8,366 bases of DNA. It comes from Bacteroidetes bacterium UBA4408 (GTDB lineage Bacteria; Bacteroidota; Bacteroidia; UBA4408). Positions 1 through 7,266 of this stretch are shown in pieces; the first letter of the stretch is position 1; every line of letters begins with the position of its first letter. Where the stretch lies: NCBI GenBank assembly GCA_002389785.1, contig DGQS01000219.1:1-8366 (forward strand). Reading direction: 5' to 3'. A model generated the notes under the pieces. It ran no database searches and had not been told where the DNA came from. It worked only from the letters and a program-made list of their open reading frames with translations. The position numbers and the translations under genes are program-made.

Positions 1-315
<315 letters not shown>

Positions 316-336
316 TTTGTTTGTTTATTAAAAGAG

Positions 337-370
337 AAGCCGTTCTGCAGCAATGTGGAACGGCTTTTTT
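337..370 (+). terminator. Rho-independent terminator after rpoB
   Basis: A perfect inverted repeat has arms AAGCCGTTC (337-345) and GAACGGCTT (358-366), a 12-base loop and a run of six T (365-370). It begins 21 bases after the rpoB stop codon. The GC-rich 8-9 bp stem plus U-tract is the classic intrinsic terminator form, so transcription of the rpoB operon very likely ends here. Confidence 0.9.
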
Positions 371-409
371 GTTGATTAATCGATAGAAATTGCAGTAGGT
401 AGAAATATA

Positions 410-440
410 TTGTCTTCTTTGATATTTTTAATTATTTTTC
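410..440 (+). promoter_or_regulatory. Possible promoter for the T9SS cargo gene
   Basis: TTG at 410-412 and TATTTTTC at 433-440 are separated by 20 bases, the spacing expected for the Bacteroidota -33 (TTG/TTTG) and -7 (TAnnTTTG) elements. The -7 element has its last base changed (C for G). The gene needs its own promoter because a strong terminator lies upstream at 337-370. The match is imperfect in an AT-rich stretch, so this is tentative. Confidence 0.3.
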
Positions 441-475
441 GGGTAAGAAAACTGCCGAAACTAAAATTAACTTAG

Positions 476-1363
476 ATGAAAAAATTTTCCTTCCTACTTC
501 TTGCATGCTTATTTATGGCTTGTTTAAGTGTTTCAAAGCTAAGTGCGCAAATTGTTTTAGAGCAAAGCTATGATACTACAGCATATAATTTTACATATGT
601 CAAATTGCAGCACTTTGGCGAAAAATATTTAGTAGCAGGCACTAAATCGAATATGTTTAAAATCAAACTTTACAATTTGAATCATTCTTTATGGAAAAAT
701 ATTTCTACCATTTCAGTACCGGCTATTTCCAATCCTTCATTTGGTAATCTTTCAGCTAAAGTACTTTTTGTATCGGATAGTTTATTTGCGGTTGATACTC
801 TAATTGAATTTATGTTTTCTGTGAATTACCGCGACACCAGCAATAATTTAAATTTTGACCGTTTGCTAACCTATATTTTCAATGAAAATGGTGTTCAATT
901 ATTTTTTGATTCATCGGGGATTTATAATCCATATTATCAAGGAATCCCGTCTGAATTCTGGCCTATCGTTAATACCTCACAGGGAACTAAAATGATATTA
1001 TTTCAACAAAAGCCAAAGTTATTTGCAAGTAAAGTTTTCTCGCTGCCTGGAAGGTATTTAAATGCTAACAAAAATTATGTATTGGATCAAGCGCAAATAG
1101 CAGAAACAGCGGAAAAAATGCAACTTTATCCAAATCCAACTTCTGACTATACTACAATCAGCTATCAATTACCAAAGGATATCGAAACCGCAAAAATGGT
1201 ATTTTATGATTTGAACGGTAAAATGGTAAAATCATTTACGATTGATCATACGTTTACCAATTTGAGATTGTCTGTTTATGATTTGAACACCGGTTCTTAT
1301 TACTGCCAGGTTGAAGGAGAAAACAGAGTGCTATCAAGTAAAAAATTAATTAAGATAAATTAA
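476..1363 (+). CDS. Secreted protein with type IX secretion (Por) C-terminal sorting domain
   Basis: A 295-residue protein built as a T9SS cargo. Residues 1-24 form a Sec signal peptide: MKK, a hydrophobic core around 4-19, and probable cleavage after Ala24 (KLSA|Q). Residues 25-210 are an unrecognised, beta-rich, Asn/Phe/Tyr-rich region with no catalytic motif that I can name. Residues 215-295 are a typical type A sorting domain: YPNP at 218-221, the strand VFYDLNGKMV at 242-251, then SVYDLNTGSYYCQV at 266-279 and the closing strand SKKLIKIN. Family knowledge says such a domain directs export through the outer membrane by the Por/Spr machinery, after which it is removed and the protein is released or anchored to surface polysaccharide. 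ATG at 476 is chosen because it places the signal peptide at the N-terminus. The gene stands alone between two terminators. The role of the mature part is unknown. Confidence 0.88.
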   Translation: MKKFSFLLLACLFMACLSVSKLSAQIVLEQSYDTTAYNFTYVKLQHFGEKYLVAGTKSNMFKIKLYNLNHSLWKNISTISVPAISNPSFGNLSAKVLFVSDSLFAVDTLIEFMFSVNYRDTSNNLNFDRLLTYIFNENGVQLFFDSSGIYNPYYQGIPSEFWPIVNTSQGTKMILFQQKPKLFASKVFSLPGRYLNANKNYVLDQAQIAETAEKMQLYPNPTSDYTTISYQLPKDIETAKMVFYDLNGKMVKSFTIDHTFTNLRLSVYDLNTGSYYCQVEGENRVLSSKKLIKIN

Positions 1364-1441
1364 AAGTTAGCACCGTTTTTATATCCGACCTTCAACTTAC
1401 CCATACGCATTCTGACTGTATTTTATAAAATAATAATAAGC

Positions 1442-1476
1442 AAAAGGGCCTGAATATAGTGTGTTCAGGCCTTTTT
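1442..1476. terminator. Bidirectional intrinsic terminator between convergent genes
   Basis: A perfect inverted repeat has arms GGCCTGAA (1447-1454) and TTCAGGCC (1464-1471), with loop TATAGTGTG. It is flanked by AAAA on the left (1442-1445) and TTTTT on the right (1472-1476). Read on either strand it gives a GC-rich stem followed by a U-run. It lies 83 bases after the T9SS cargo stop and 39 bases beyond the ABC-F stop, so it can end both converging transcripts. Confidence 0.9.
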
Positions 1477-1510
1477 GTTTATTATTTAAGTTTGATTAAT
1501 AGAATAAAAT

Positions 1511-3133
1511 TTATGCATTCACTGCATACAATTCATCTCTCAATGATTTAATTTTTTCATCGGTTATATACTCATCGTAAGTTATTCGTTTATCAATGAT
1601 ACCGTTGGGAGATATTTCGATAATACGGTTTGCGATGGTTTGTGTAAACTGATGATCGTGTGAGGCAAATAAAATATTCCCTTTGAAATCAATCAAGGAA
1701 TTGTTCAATGCAGTAATGCTTTCCAAATCGAGGTGATTGGTTGGTTGGTCAAGTATGAGCGTGTTGGCACTATCCAGCATCATTTTAGCAATTAAACAAC
1801 GCACCTTTTCACCTCCACTCAATACCTTGCACTTCTTTAATGAATCTTCACCCGAAAAAAGCATTTTGCCTAAAAAGCTACGAATCCAGCTTTCGTCTTT
1901 TTCTTCGGAATATTGTGCGAGCCAATCAACCAGGTTTAAATCAACATTGAAGTAGTGCTGGTTATTTTTTGGAAAATAGGATTGACTGCTTGTTCCACCC
2001 CAACGAAAATCTCCCGAATCCTGTTTTTGTTCGCCGCTAATGATGTCAAAAAAAGTAGAAACAGCGAATGCTTCTTTGCTGATAAACGCAATTTTATCGC
2101 CGCTTTCAATGGTAAAGCTGAGGTCCTTGTAAAGTTCAATGCCATCTATTTTTTTATGCAAATTTTTTACCTCAAATATTTGATTTCGGGTTTCGGCTTT
2201 GGTTTTAAAGTTGATGTAAGGATAACGTCGCGAGGATGGCTTAATTTCTTCGAATACCAACTTGTCTAATAGTTTTTTTCGGGAAGTTGCCTGGCGTGAT
2301 TTTGAAGCATTCGCACTAAATCGCGCTACGAAGGATTCAAGCTCCTTTTTCTTGTCTTCGGTTTTTTTATTGGCGTCTTGTTTTTGTTTTAAAATAAGCT
2401 GACTGCTCTCGTACCAAAAAGTATAATTCCCTGTAAACACATTAATCTGATTGTAATCAATGTCGGCAATATGGGTACAAACGGCATCAATAAAGTGTCG
2501 GTCGTGACTTACAACTATAACGGTATTTTTAAATTCGCTCAAAAAGTTTTCAAGCCATAAAATGGTTTCCACATCCAAGTTATTGGTAGGCTCATCCAAG
2601 AGCAAAACATCGGGATTACCAAAAATAGCCTGAGCAAGTAACACACGAACCTTTTCGCTTCCGCTTAACTCTTTCATCAGTTTAAAATGCAACTCTTCCT
2701 TGATTCCCAATCCACTTAAAAGTTCAGAAGCATCCGATTCGGCGTCCCAACCGTTCATTTCGGCAAAATTACTTTCAAGCTCAGCTGCACGCATTCCGTC
2801 TTTATCGCTGAAATCTGCTTTTGCATAAATGGCATCTTTTTCAACAATAATATCGTACAATTTGCGGTTCCCCATGATCACAGTTTTTTGAACCTGAATG
2901 TCATCAAACGCGTGTTGATTTTGATTCAGGAAAGAGAGTCGCGCACCCGGCGTCATAATTACACTTCCTTGCTGTGCCTCAATTTCACCGGAAAGAATTT
3001 TAAGAAAAGTTGATTTTCCTGCTCCGTTTGCACCAATTAAACCATAACAATTTCCGGGAGTAAAATTGATACTCACTTTTTCGAACAATACTTTTTTGCC
3101 GTATTGAAGGGTGATTCCGCTTGTACTAATCAT
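1511..3133 (-). CDS. ABC-F family ATPase (YkpA/YbiT-like ribosome-associated factor)
   Basis: A 540-residue soluble protein with two ATP-binding cassettes and no membrane segments, as in ABC-F translation factors that act in the ribosomal E site. Cassette 1: Walker A GANGAGKS at 34-41, signature LSGSE at 156-160, Walker B VLLLDEPTNNLD at 176-187 with catalytic Glu181, and switch His210. A charged linker follows at about 240-300, including the FVARFSANASKSRQATSRKK stretch that in this family forms the P-site tRNA interaction motif. Cassette 2: signature LSGGE at 438-442, Walker B LILDQPTNHLD at 459-469 and switch His492. Its Walker A position reads ISKEAFAVST (351-360), without the lysine, and the catalytic Glu is Gln462. 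The start ATG at 3131-3133 has an A-rich leader and lies 24 bases from a -7 element. Family assignment is firm. The exact subfamily (translation factor or antibiotic-resistance type) is not proven; the motifs resemble the housekeeping YkpA/YbiT group more than resistance proteins. Confidence 0.93.
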   Translation of the reverse strand: MISTSGITLQYGKKVLFEKVSINFTPGNCYGLIGANGAGKSTFLKILSGEIEAQQGSVIMTPGARLSFLNQNQHAFDDIQVQKTVIMGNRKLYDIIVEKDAIYAKADFSDKDGMRAAELESNFAEMNGWDAESDASELLSGLGIKEELHFKLMKELSGSEKVRVLLAQAIFGNPDVLLLDEPTNNLDVETILWLENFLSEFKNTVIVVSHDRHFIDAVCTHIADIDYNQINVFTGNYTFWYESSQLILKQKQDANKKTEDKKKELESFVARFSANASKSRQATSRKKLLDKLVFEEIKPSSRRYPYINFKTKAETRNQIFEVKNLHKKIDGIELYKDLSFTIESGDKIAFISKEAFAVSTFFDIISGEQKQDSGDFRWGGTSSQSYFPKNNQHYFNVDLNLVDWLAQYSEEKDESWIRSFLGKMLFSGEDSLKKCKVLSGGEKVRCLIAKMMLDSANTLILDQPTNHLDLESITALNNSLIDFKGNILFASHDHQFTQTIANRIIEISPNGIIDKRITYDEYITDEKIKSLRDELYAVNA

Positions 3134-3156
3134 TTTTCTTTAAAAATTTGAGGGCG

Positions 3157-3164
3157 CAAAAGTA
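3157..3164 (-). promoter_or_regulatory. Bacteroidota -7 promoter element for the ABC-F gene
   Basis: On the minus strand the sequence reads TACTTTTG, an exact match to TAnnTTTG, followed by CGCCC. It ends 24 bases before the ABC-F ATG, which leaves a leader of roughly 15-20 bases. A TTTTTG lies further upstream, but the spacing to it is about 15 bases, shorter than the usual 19-21, so the -33 element is uncertain. The site implies that ABC-F can be transcribed separately from the two genes upstream. Confidence 0.6.
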
Positions 3165-3211
3165 AGCTTTTTATACGAGCAAAAAGAAGTGTATTGTAAA
3201 TAGTTTAAGGA

Positions 3212-3808
3212 TTATAAACCTTTGCGAATAGGAAATACCTTATTTAACAAACTATTGCGGTTATACATGTTACTGTAGCGAATTTGATTGGCTTCTTTTA
3301 CATCTTCAACCGAATAAAATGCATTTGGATTATAGAGGTCGATAAGGTTAATGATGTTGTCGACTTCTTTTCTTTTCAACACAATAAAAATCAATTTAAC
3401 CGGACCTCTGGCACCTTGGCCATCGAGAACAGTTAATCCAAAATTTGCTTGCTTAATATGTTCAATCAATTTTTCGCAATCTTGATTTGTGATAATGCGC
3501 ATTACCTGATTGCCGATAGCTAACTTTTCTTCGATGGCCAAACCTAAGTAGATTCCGGTTGCATAACCACCGGCCCAAGCAATGTAGCTGGCAAGGTTAT
3601 GGAGATTTTTCAGTATGGAGCTGATAGCGAAAAGCCAAATTAGCACTTCAAAAAATCCGATGAAAGGCACAATTTGTTTTTTACCTTTTGAAGCCAGCAC
3701 GCTGCGCAAGGTTCCCAATGTAACATCGGTCATGCGTGCCGCAAATATCAACAAAGGAAAAAGCACCCACTCGTAAAATGTTCCACTAAGCAAATCAAAA
3801 AGTAACAT
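3212..3808 (-). CDS. UPF0316 family membrane protein (DUF5698 plus DUF2179 domains)
   Basis: A 198-residue protein of unknown function. The N-terminal half is membrane-embedded, with hydrophobic segments at about 12-30, 46-66 and 72-92. It carries the family signature ARMTDVTLGTLRS (24-36) and a following GFFEVLIW (51-58). The C-terminal part (about 103-175) is a small soluble alpha/beta domain of the DUF2179 type, with LTVLDGQGARGPVKLIFIVL and the closing FYSVEDVKEAN. The frame extends upstream to a TTG at 3848-3850, but that would overlap the prenyltransferase by 41 bases and add an atypical FLQYFSSLILYFN leader. The ATG at 3806-3808 starts one base after the prenyltransferase stop and matches the usual family length, so I chose it. 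Tight spacing implies co-transcription with the prenyltransferase. No function should be inferred from the family name. Confidence 0.88.
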   Translation of the reverse strand: MLLFDLLSGTFYEWVLFPLLIFAARMTDVTLGTLRSVLASKGKKQIVPFIGFFEVLIWLFAISSILKNLHNLASYIAWAGGYATGIYLGLAIEEKLAIGNQVMRIITNQDCEKLIEHIKQANFGLTVLDGQGARGPVKLIFIVLKRKEVDNIINLIDLYNPNAFYSVEDVKEANQIRYSNMYNRNSLLNKVFPIRKGL

Positions 3809-3809
3809 A

Positions 3810-4673
3810 TTAAAATATAAAATCAAGGATGAAAAATACTGCAAAAACAACGCTAGCTATGCCATTCGTAGTAAAAAAAGCGAGGTTAATTTTACTTAGA
3901 TCATTTGCTTTCACAAGGCTGTGTTGATACAGTAATAAGGCAATAAAAAACGCAAGACCAATTTTGTAATAAAGTCCGAATAATGGGTTAAATGCAGGAA
4001 TTAGTAATAGAGTTGCACACACTAAATGGAAAACTGAAGCTAAGGTAAGTGCATTTTTTTTGCCAATTATTACAGGTATTGATTGCAGGTTATGTTGCTT
4101 GTCAAACTCTTCATCCTGCAAAGCATAAATAATATCAAAACCACTCACCCAAAACAATACAGCGAATGAAAAATACAAGGGAATGCTGCTAAAAGATCCT
4201 GTAACTGCCAAATACGCACCGATGGGTGCCAGTGCCAAACCTGTTCCTAAAACTAAGTGACAAAGTGCAGTAAAGCGTTTGGTATAACTATAGCCCAGCA
4301 CAACCACTAATGCTATGGGAGAAAGATAAAAGCAAAGTGGATTAATGAAGTAGGTACAACTAATAAATAAAACACAGTTGACAATAACAAAATACAAAGC
4401 AGATGAAGGTTGTATTACACCGGAAGGAATTTCGCGGACAAAAGTGCGAGGATTTATTTTATCGATATGGCGATCAATATAGCGATTAAAGGCCATAGCA
4501 GCGCTTCGTGCGAAAACCATACAGGCAATTACGAGTATCAATAATTTATAATTTACAATACCAAGTTTGTTTTGTGTACCTAGTAAAAAGCCAATAATAG
4601 CAAAGGGTAGGGCAAAAACCGTATGGCTAAATTTAATGAGAGATAAGTAATTTTGGACAGTAACTTTTGGCAT
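3810..4673 (-). CDS. UbiA-family aromatic prenyltransferase, probably MqnP-like (menaquinone synthesis)
   Basis: A 287-residue polytopic inner-membrane enzyme of about eight or nine helices. UbiA-family enzymes transfer a polyprenyl chain from its diphosphate to an aromatic ring. Both Mg-diphosphate binding motifs are present: the first in AFNRYIDRHIDKINPRT (61-77; Asn63, Asp67 and Asp71 as NRxxDxxxD), the second in ALQDEEFDKQHNLQSIP (184-200; Asp187 and Asp191). The loop YSYTKRF (128-134) and the C-terminal FFTTNGIAS (267-275) also fit. The form ARSAAMAFNR...NPRT.REIP is that of the UbiA-like branch used in the futalosine menaquinone pathway (MqnP) and of 4-hydroxybenzoate prenyltransferases, not of MenA. 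Bacteroidota make menaquinone, so MqnP is the better reading, but no other mqn gene is in the window. Start ATG is at 4671-4673, 22 bases from a consensus -7 element. It leads the transcription unit that continues into the UPF0316 gene. Confidence 0.85.
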   Translation of the reverse strand: MPKVTVQNYLSLIKFSHTVFALPFAIIGFLLGTQNKLGIVNYKLLILVIACMVFARSAAMAFNRYIDRHIDKINPRTFVREIPSGVIQPSSALYFVIVNCVLFISCTYFINPLCFYLSPIALVVVLGYSYTKRFTALCHLVLGTGLALAPIGAYLAVTGSFSSIPLYFSFAVLFWVSGFDIIYALQDEEFDKQHNLQSIPVIIGKKNALTLASVFHLVCATLLLIPAFNPLFGLYYKIGLAFFIALLLYQHSLVKANDLSKINLAFFTTNGIASVVFAVFFILDFIF

Positions 4674-4694
4674 TTAACGAGTAAAAGTGAGGTG

Positions 4695-4702
4695 CAAAAT
4701 TA
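4695..4702 (-). promoter_or_regulatory. Bacteroidota -7 promoter element for the prenyltransferase operon
   Basis: The minus strand reads TAATTTTG followed by CACC, an exact match to TAnnTTTG. It ends 21 bases before the prenyltransferase ATG, so the predicted leader is very short (about 12-16 bases). I see no good TTTG at the -33 distance. The element sits in the 86-base divergent spacer shared with the methyltransferase gene. Confidence 0.6.
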
Positions 4703-4732
4703 ACAAAATAAGTCCTTCCTATTTTTAAAGCT

Positions 4733-4740
4733 TATCTTCG
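4733..4740 (+). promoter_or_regulatory. Possible -7 promoter element for the methyltransferase gene
   Basis: TATCTTCG resembles TAnnTTTG with one change (C for the third T). It ends 19 bases before the GTG start at 4760, the same distance seen for the two exact elements in this window. No convincing -33 TTG is visible. Some promoter must lie in this 86-base divergent spacer, which supports the call. Confidence 0.4.
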
Positions 4741-4759
4741 CAAGAAACATTTTATTAAC

Positions 4760-5539
4760 GTGGCAGAACACATCACTAGTCTTCAAAATGCGAAGATTAA
4801 AAATATTGTAAAGTTGCAAAAGGCTTCAGAACGAAAGGAGCAAGGTAAATTTATTATTGAGGGGATGCGTGAAATTGGTCTAGCTCTCGCAGCAGGTATT
4901 AAATTGCATTCCTTTTTTTTATGCAGTGAAATGGGGTACGATTTCCCAACTATGCAAGCTGAAGTAGCTAAATATACTGTTAGCAAAGAGGTTTTTGAAA
5001 AAATGGCCTATCGCGAAAACTCCGATGGTTGCTTGGCTGTAGCTGAAATAAAGAACTGTGAGTTGAGTGAGATAAAGTTGAGTAATAATCCGTTTATTAT
5101 AGTTTTAGAAGGAATTGAGAAACCGGGAAACCTAGGAGCAATATTACGAACAGCAGATGCTGCACAGGTTGATGCTGTAATAATATGCGATCCTAAAACC
5201 GACATTTACAATCCTAATGTAGTACGCTCTAGTGTTGGTTGCGTTTTTACGAATCAAGTGGTGGCTTGTACTTCAGAGGAGGCTTTATTGTTTTTAACAA
5301 AGAATTCTATAAGTAGCTATGCTGCGGCTTTAACAGCGACCGACTATTATCAGAATACGGATATGACAAAATCTTGTGCTATTGTGATGGGAACAGAAGC
5401 AGATGGCTTAAGTAAATTTTGGTTAGAGAAGGCCGATAAGCAAATAAAAATTGCCATGCGCGGTAAGATTGATTCGCTCAATGTTTCAACCAGTTGTGCG
5501 GTGTTAGTTTTTGAAGCTATGCGTCAAAGAGGTTTTTAA
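4760..5539 (+). CDS. SpoU/TrmH-family RNA 2'-O-ribose methyltransferase
   Basis: A 259-residue SPOUT (knotted) methyltransferase that would transfer methyl from S-adenosylmethionine to a ribose 2'-OH in rRNA or tRNA. The N-terminal domain (about 5-100) is a SpoU substrate-binding domain: TSLQNAKIKNIVKLQ, then GKFIIEGMREI at 29-39. The catalytic domain has all three family motifs: motif 1 LEGIEKPGNLGAILRTADA (116-134; Asn124, Arg130), motif 2 IVMGTEADGLS (208-218; Glu213) and motif 3 IAMRGKIDSLNVSTSCAVLV (231-250; Ser239, Asn241). The start is GTG at 4760-4762. The next Met (residue 36) would delete part of the conserved GKFIIEGMRE motif, so the GTG is well supported. It is divergent from the prenyltransferase and has no co-directional partner. 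The family is certain; the exact target is not, with 23S rRNA (RlmB- or AviRb/TsnR-like) most plausible. Confidence 0.92.
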   Translation: MAEHITSLQNAKIKNIVKLQKASERKEQGKFIIEGMREIGLALAAGIKLHSFFLCSEMGYDFPTMQAEVAKYTVSKEVFEKMAYRENSDGCLAVAEIKNCELSEIKLSNNPFIIVLEGIEKPGNLGAILRTADAAQVDAVIICDPKTDIYNPNVVRSSVGCVFTNQVVACTSEEALLFLTKNSISSYAAALTATDYYQNTDMTKSCAIVMGTEADGLSKFWLEKADKQIKIAMRGKIDSLNVSTSCAVLVFEAMRQRGF

Positions 5540-5576
5540 TACCGGCTATTAATTTGGAAAAATGCCTACGAATTAA

Positions 5577-5721
5577 TTCCTAACTGAACAAGTTCGGGTC
5601 TATTGGCACCTTCCTTAGCTACTCTACAATTACCAAAAATACAAGAAACATCCAAGTAACCTACGATTGGAGTAGTTTTCCTAAGGGAATTTATTTTGTG
5701 AAATTTAATTCGGATGTTTAA
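5577..5721 (+). pseudogene. Decayed C-terminal remnant of a T9SS sorting domain
   Basis: Between the methyltransferase and pntB, the frame that ends at TAA 5719-5721 reads, after a stop at 5581-5583, FGSIGTFLSYSTITKNT (5593-5643) and then IQVTYDWSSFPKGIYFVKF (5650-5706) and NSDV. The 'V..SSFPKGIYFVKF' pattern is characteristic of the second half of Por secretion tails. The neighbouring frame at 5577-5603 reads FLTEQVRVY, which would fit the strand just before SIGT, suggesting a small deletion near 5600. The usual final strand (K-L-I-hydrophobic) is missing. There is no start codon, signal peptide or body, so this looks like the eroded tail of a lost secreted-protein gene. It is not similar enough to the domain at 1118-1363 to be called a recent copy of it. 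Confidence 0.6.
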
Positions 5722-5755
5722 TCGTTCGTCCAAAAAATACTTTTGGAATAAACTG

Positions 5756-7159
5756 TTACATCGTTTTTAATTCAGCAACCAAGCTGGTGAGTGCCTTTTT
5801 AGCATCGCCAAAAAACATGCTGCATTTTGGATCATAAAACAACAAATTATCAATTCCAGCGTATCCTGCATTCATTGAACGTTTGTTTACTACCACACTT
5901 TTCGCTTTATCTACTTCTAAAATAGGCATTCCATAAATAGGAGAGGAAGGATCGCTTTTAGCTGCAGGATTTACCACATCGTTTGCACCAATAATCAATA
6001 CTACATCGGTTTGTTCAAACTCGGGATTGATATCGTCCATCTCAACCAATTTATCGTAGGAAACATTGGCTTCTGCAAGCAACACGTTCATGTGTCCAGG
6101 CATACGGCCGGCTACCGGGTGAATAGCATATTTCACTTCAACACCGCGCTCTTCGAGCAGCATTTCGAGTTCGTGAATGGTGTGTTGTGCCTGAGCTACT
6201 GCTAATCCGTAACCCGGAACGATTACCACTTTGCGGGCATAATTCATTTGAACAGCAAGGTCACTTACTTGTATATCTTTAATTGAACCTTTCACTTCGG
6301 CACCTTCGCCAGCAGCAGATGCTCCACCTCCAAAAGCACCGAAAATAACATTGCTTAATGGACGATTCATGGCTTTACACATAATTAGTGTTAAGAGTGT
6401 ACCGGCAGATCCTACTAGAATTCCACCCGTTAGCATCACTTTATTATCGTATAAAAATCCTCCGAAAGCAGCCGCCAATCCTGTAAAAGAATTAAGCAAA
6501 GAAATTACAACCGGCATATCGGCACCGCCAATTGGAATGGTAAATAGTATTCCATAAACAGCTGCAGCTAAAAACAGTAAATAAGCCAAGGTCATGTTGC
6601 CGCCATCGTACACGAAATAAGCACCGAAGCCAAGCACAGCAATCATTACAACGGTATTCAAAATATTGTAACTTGGCAAACGCACAGGTTTGTTCATGGT
6701 GCCGTTTAATTTGAGGTAGGCAATAATACTTCCCGAGAAGGAAACGGTTCCAATAATTAACCCAGCTACAATGGCTATCATGGTGCCATAGGAGCTTGAT
6801 TCGGCGCTTACTGTATGATAATGATGGTTGAGTTCAATTAAAGAAATTAATGCAGCACAGGCACCTCCCATTCCATTGAACATGGATACCAATTCAGGCA
6901 TTTTTGTCATTTGAACTTTTTTGGCGGTAGTCCATCCAATAACAGTTCCTACTGCAATACCTCCAAAGATGAGGGCATAAATAAGGCTGCTAACTTGTCC
7001 CTCAAAAAGTAATATCGTACCTAAAATAGCGATGGTCATACCAATGGCGCCAATCAGATTTCCTTTTTTAGCTGTTTTGGCATTTCCCATCATTTTTAGC
7101 CCAAGAATAAAAGTAACTGAGCCTATGAGGTAACAAATTTCAAGAAGATTATGATTCAT
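5756..7159 (-). CDS. pntB: Proton-translocating NAD(P) transhydrogenase subunit beta
   Basis: A 467-residue membrane protein that forms most of the proton channel and all of the NADP(H)-binding domain (dIII) of transhydrogenase, which couples proton entry to hydride transfer from NADH to NADP+. Residues 1-265 hold about nine hydrophobic helices, including MPELVSMFNGMGGA (87-100), SFSGSIIAYLKLNG (140-153) and the helix ending at GGADMPVVISLLNSFTG (211-227). After a GEGAEVKG hinge (285-291), dIII (about 295-467) shows VPGYGLAVAQAQH (314-326), HPVAGRMPGHMNVLLAEA (347-364), GANDVVNPAA (391-400), KRSMNAGYAG (426-435) and FGDAKK (450-455), the NADP(H)-binding signatures. Length and motifs are complete. 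Asn95 stands where E. coli PntB has His91. It is the last gene of the pnt operon, 107 bases after pntA2. No good terminator follows. Confidence 0.97.
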   Translation of the reverse strand: MNHNLLEICYLIGSVTFILGLKMMGNAKTAKKGNLIGAIGMTIAILGTILLFEGQVSSLIYALIFGGIAVGTVIGWTTAKKVQMTKMPELVSMFNGMGGACAALISLIELNHHYHTVSAESSSYGTMIAIVAGLIIGTVSFSGSIIAYLKLNGTMNKPVRLPSYNILNTVVMIAVLGFGAYFVYDGGNMTLAYLLFLAAAVYGILFTIPIGGADMPVVISLLNSFTGLAAAFGGFLYDNKVMLTGGILVGSAGTLLTLIMCKAMNRPLSNVIFGAFGGGASAAGEGAEVKGSIKDIQVSDLAVQMNYARKVVIVPGYGLAVAQAQHTIHELEMLLEERGVEVKYAIHPVAGRMPGHMNVLLAEANVSYDKLVEMDDINPEFEQTDVVLIIGANDVVNPAAKSDPSSPIYGMPILEVDKAKSVVVNKRSMNAGYAGIDNLLFYDPKCSMFFGDAKKALTSLVAELKTM

Positions 7160-7266
7160 ATTATTTACCGGGTTAATAAGTTTGTTTCTGAAAGTGTGGT
7201 TTGTAAAAGGCCTACATTCTTTCGTTTTAAGAGTTCGTTCCTTTTAATTCAGGCTACTCAATTAAT

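Noticed and set aside
506..526. Lipoprotein signal (LLAC or FMAC) in the T9SS cargo N-terminus
   Set aside because: LLLAC at Cys11 is too close to the N-terminus, FMAC at Cys16 lacks the expected small aliphatic at -3, and a normal signal peptidase I site after Ala24 plus the T9SS tail explain the protein better.
1737..2269. Open frames on the plus strand at 1737-1955 and 1955-2269, inside the ABC-F gene
   Set aside because: They lie antisense to a well-conserved coding sequence, show no recognisable domain, and are expected by chance.
3165..3211. Possible terminator after the UPF0316 gene (CTTTTT...AAAAAG at 3168-3187)
   Set aside because: The arms are only A/T runs without a GC-rich stem, so any hairpin would be unstable.
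3809..3850. TTG at 3848-3850 as the start of the UPF0316 gene
   Set aside because: It would overlap the prenyltransferase by 41 bases and add 14 atypical residues. An ATG at 3806-3808 sits one base after the upstream stop and gives the usual family length.
5729..5747. Hairpin TCCAAAA/TTTTGGA downstream of pntB
   Set aside because: The stem is short and AT-rich and has no T-run after it on either strand, so it cannot be called a terminator.
7160..7266. The 107-base spacer between pntA2 and pntB as a site for a small gene, terminator or promoter
   Set aside because: I found no TAnnTTTG element, no strong hairpin with T-run and no convincing short gene; it reads as an ordinary AT-rich spacer within an operon.
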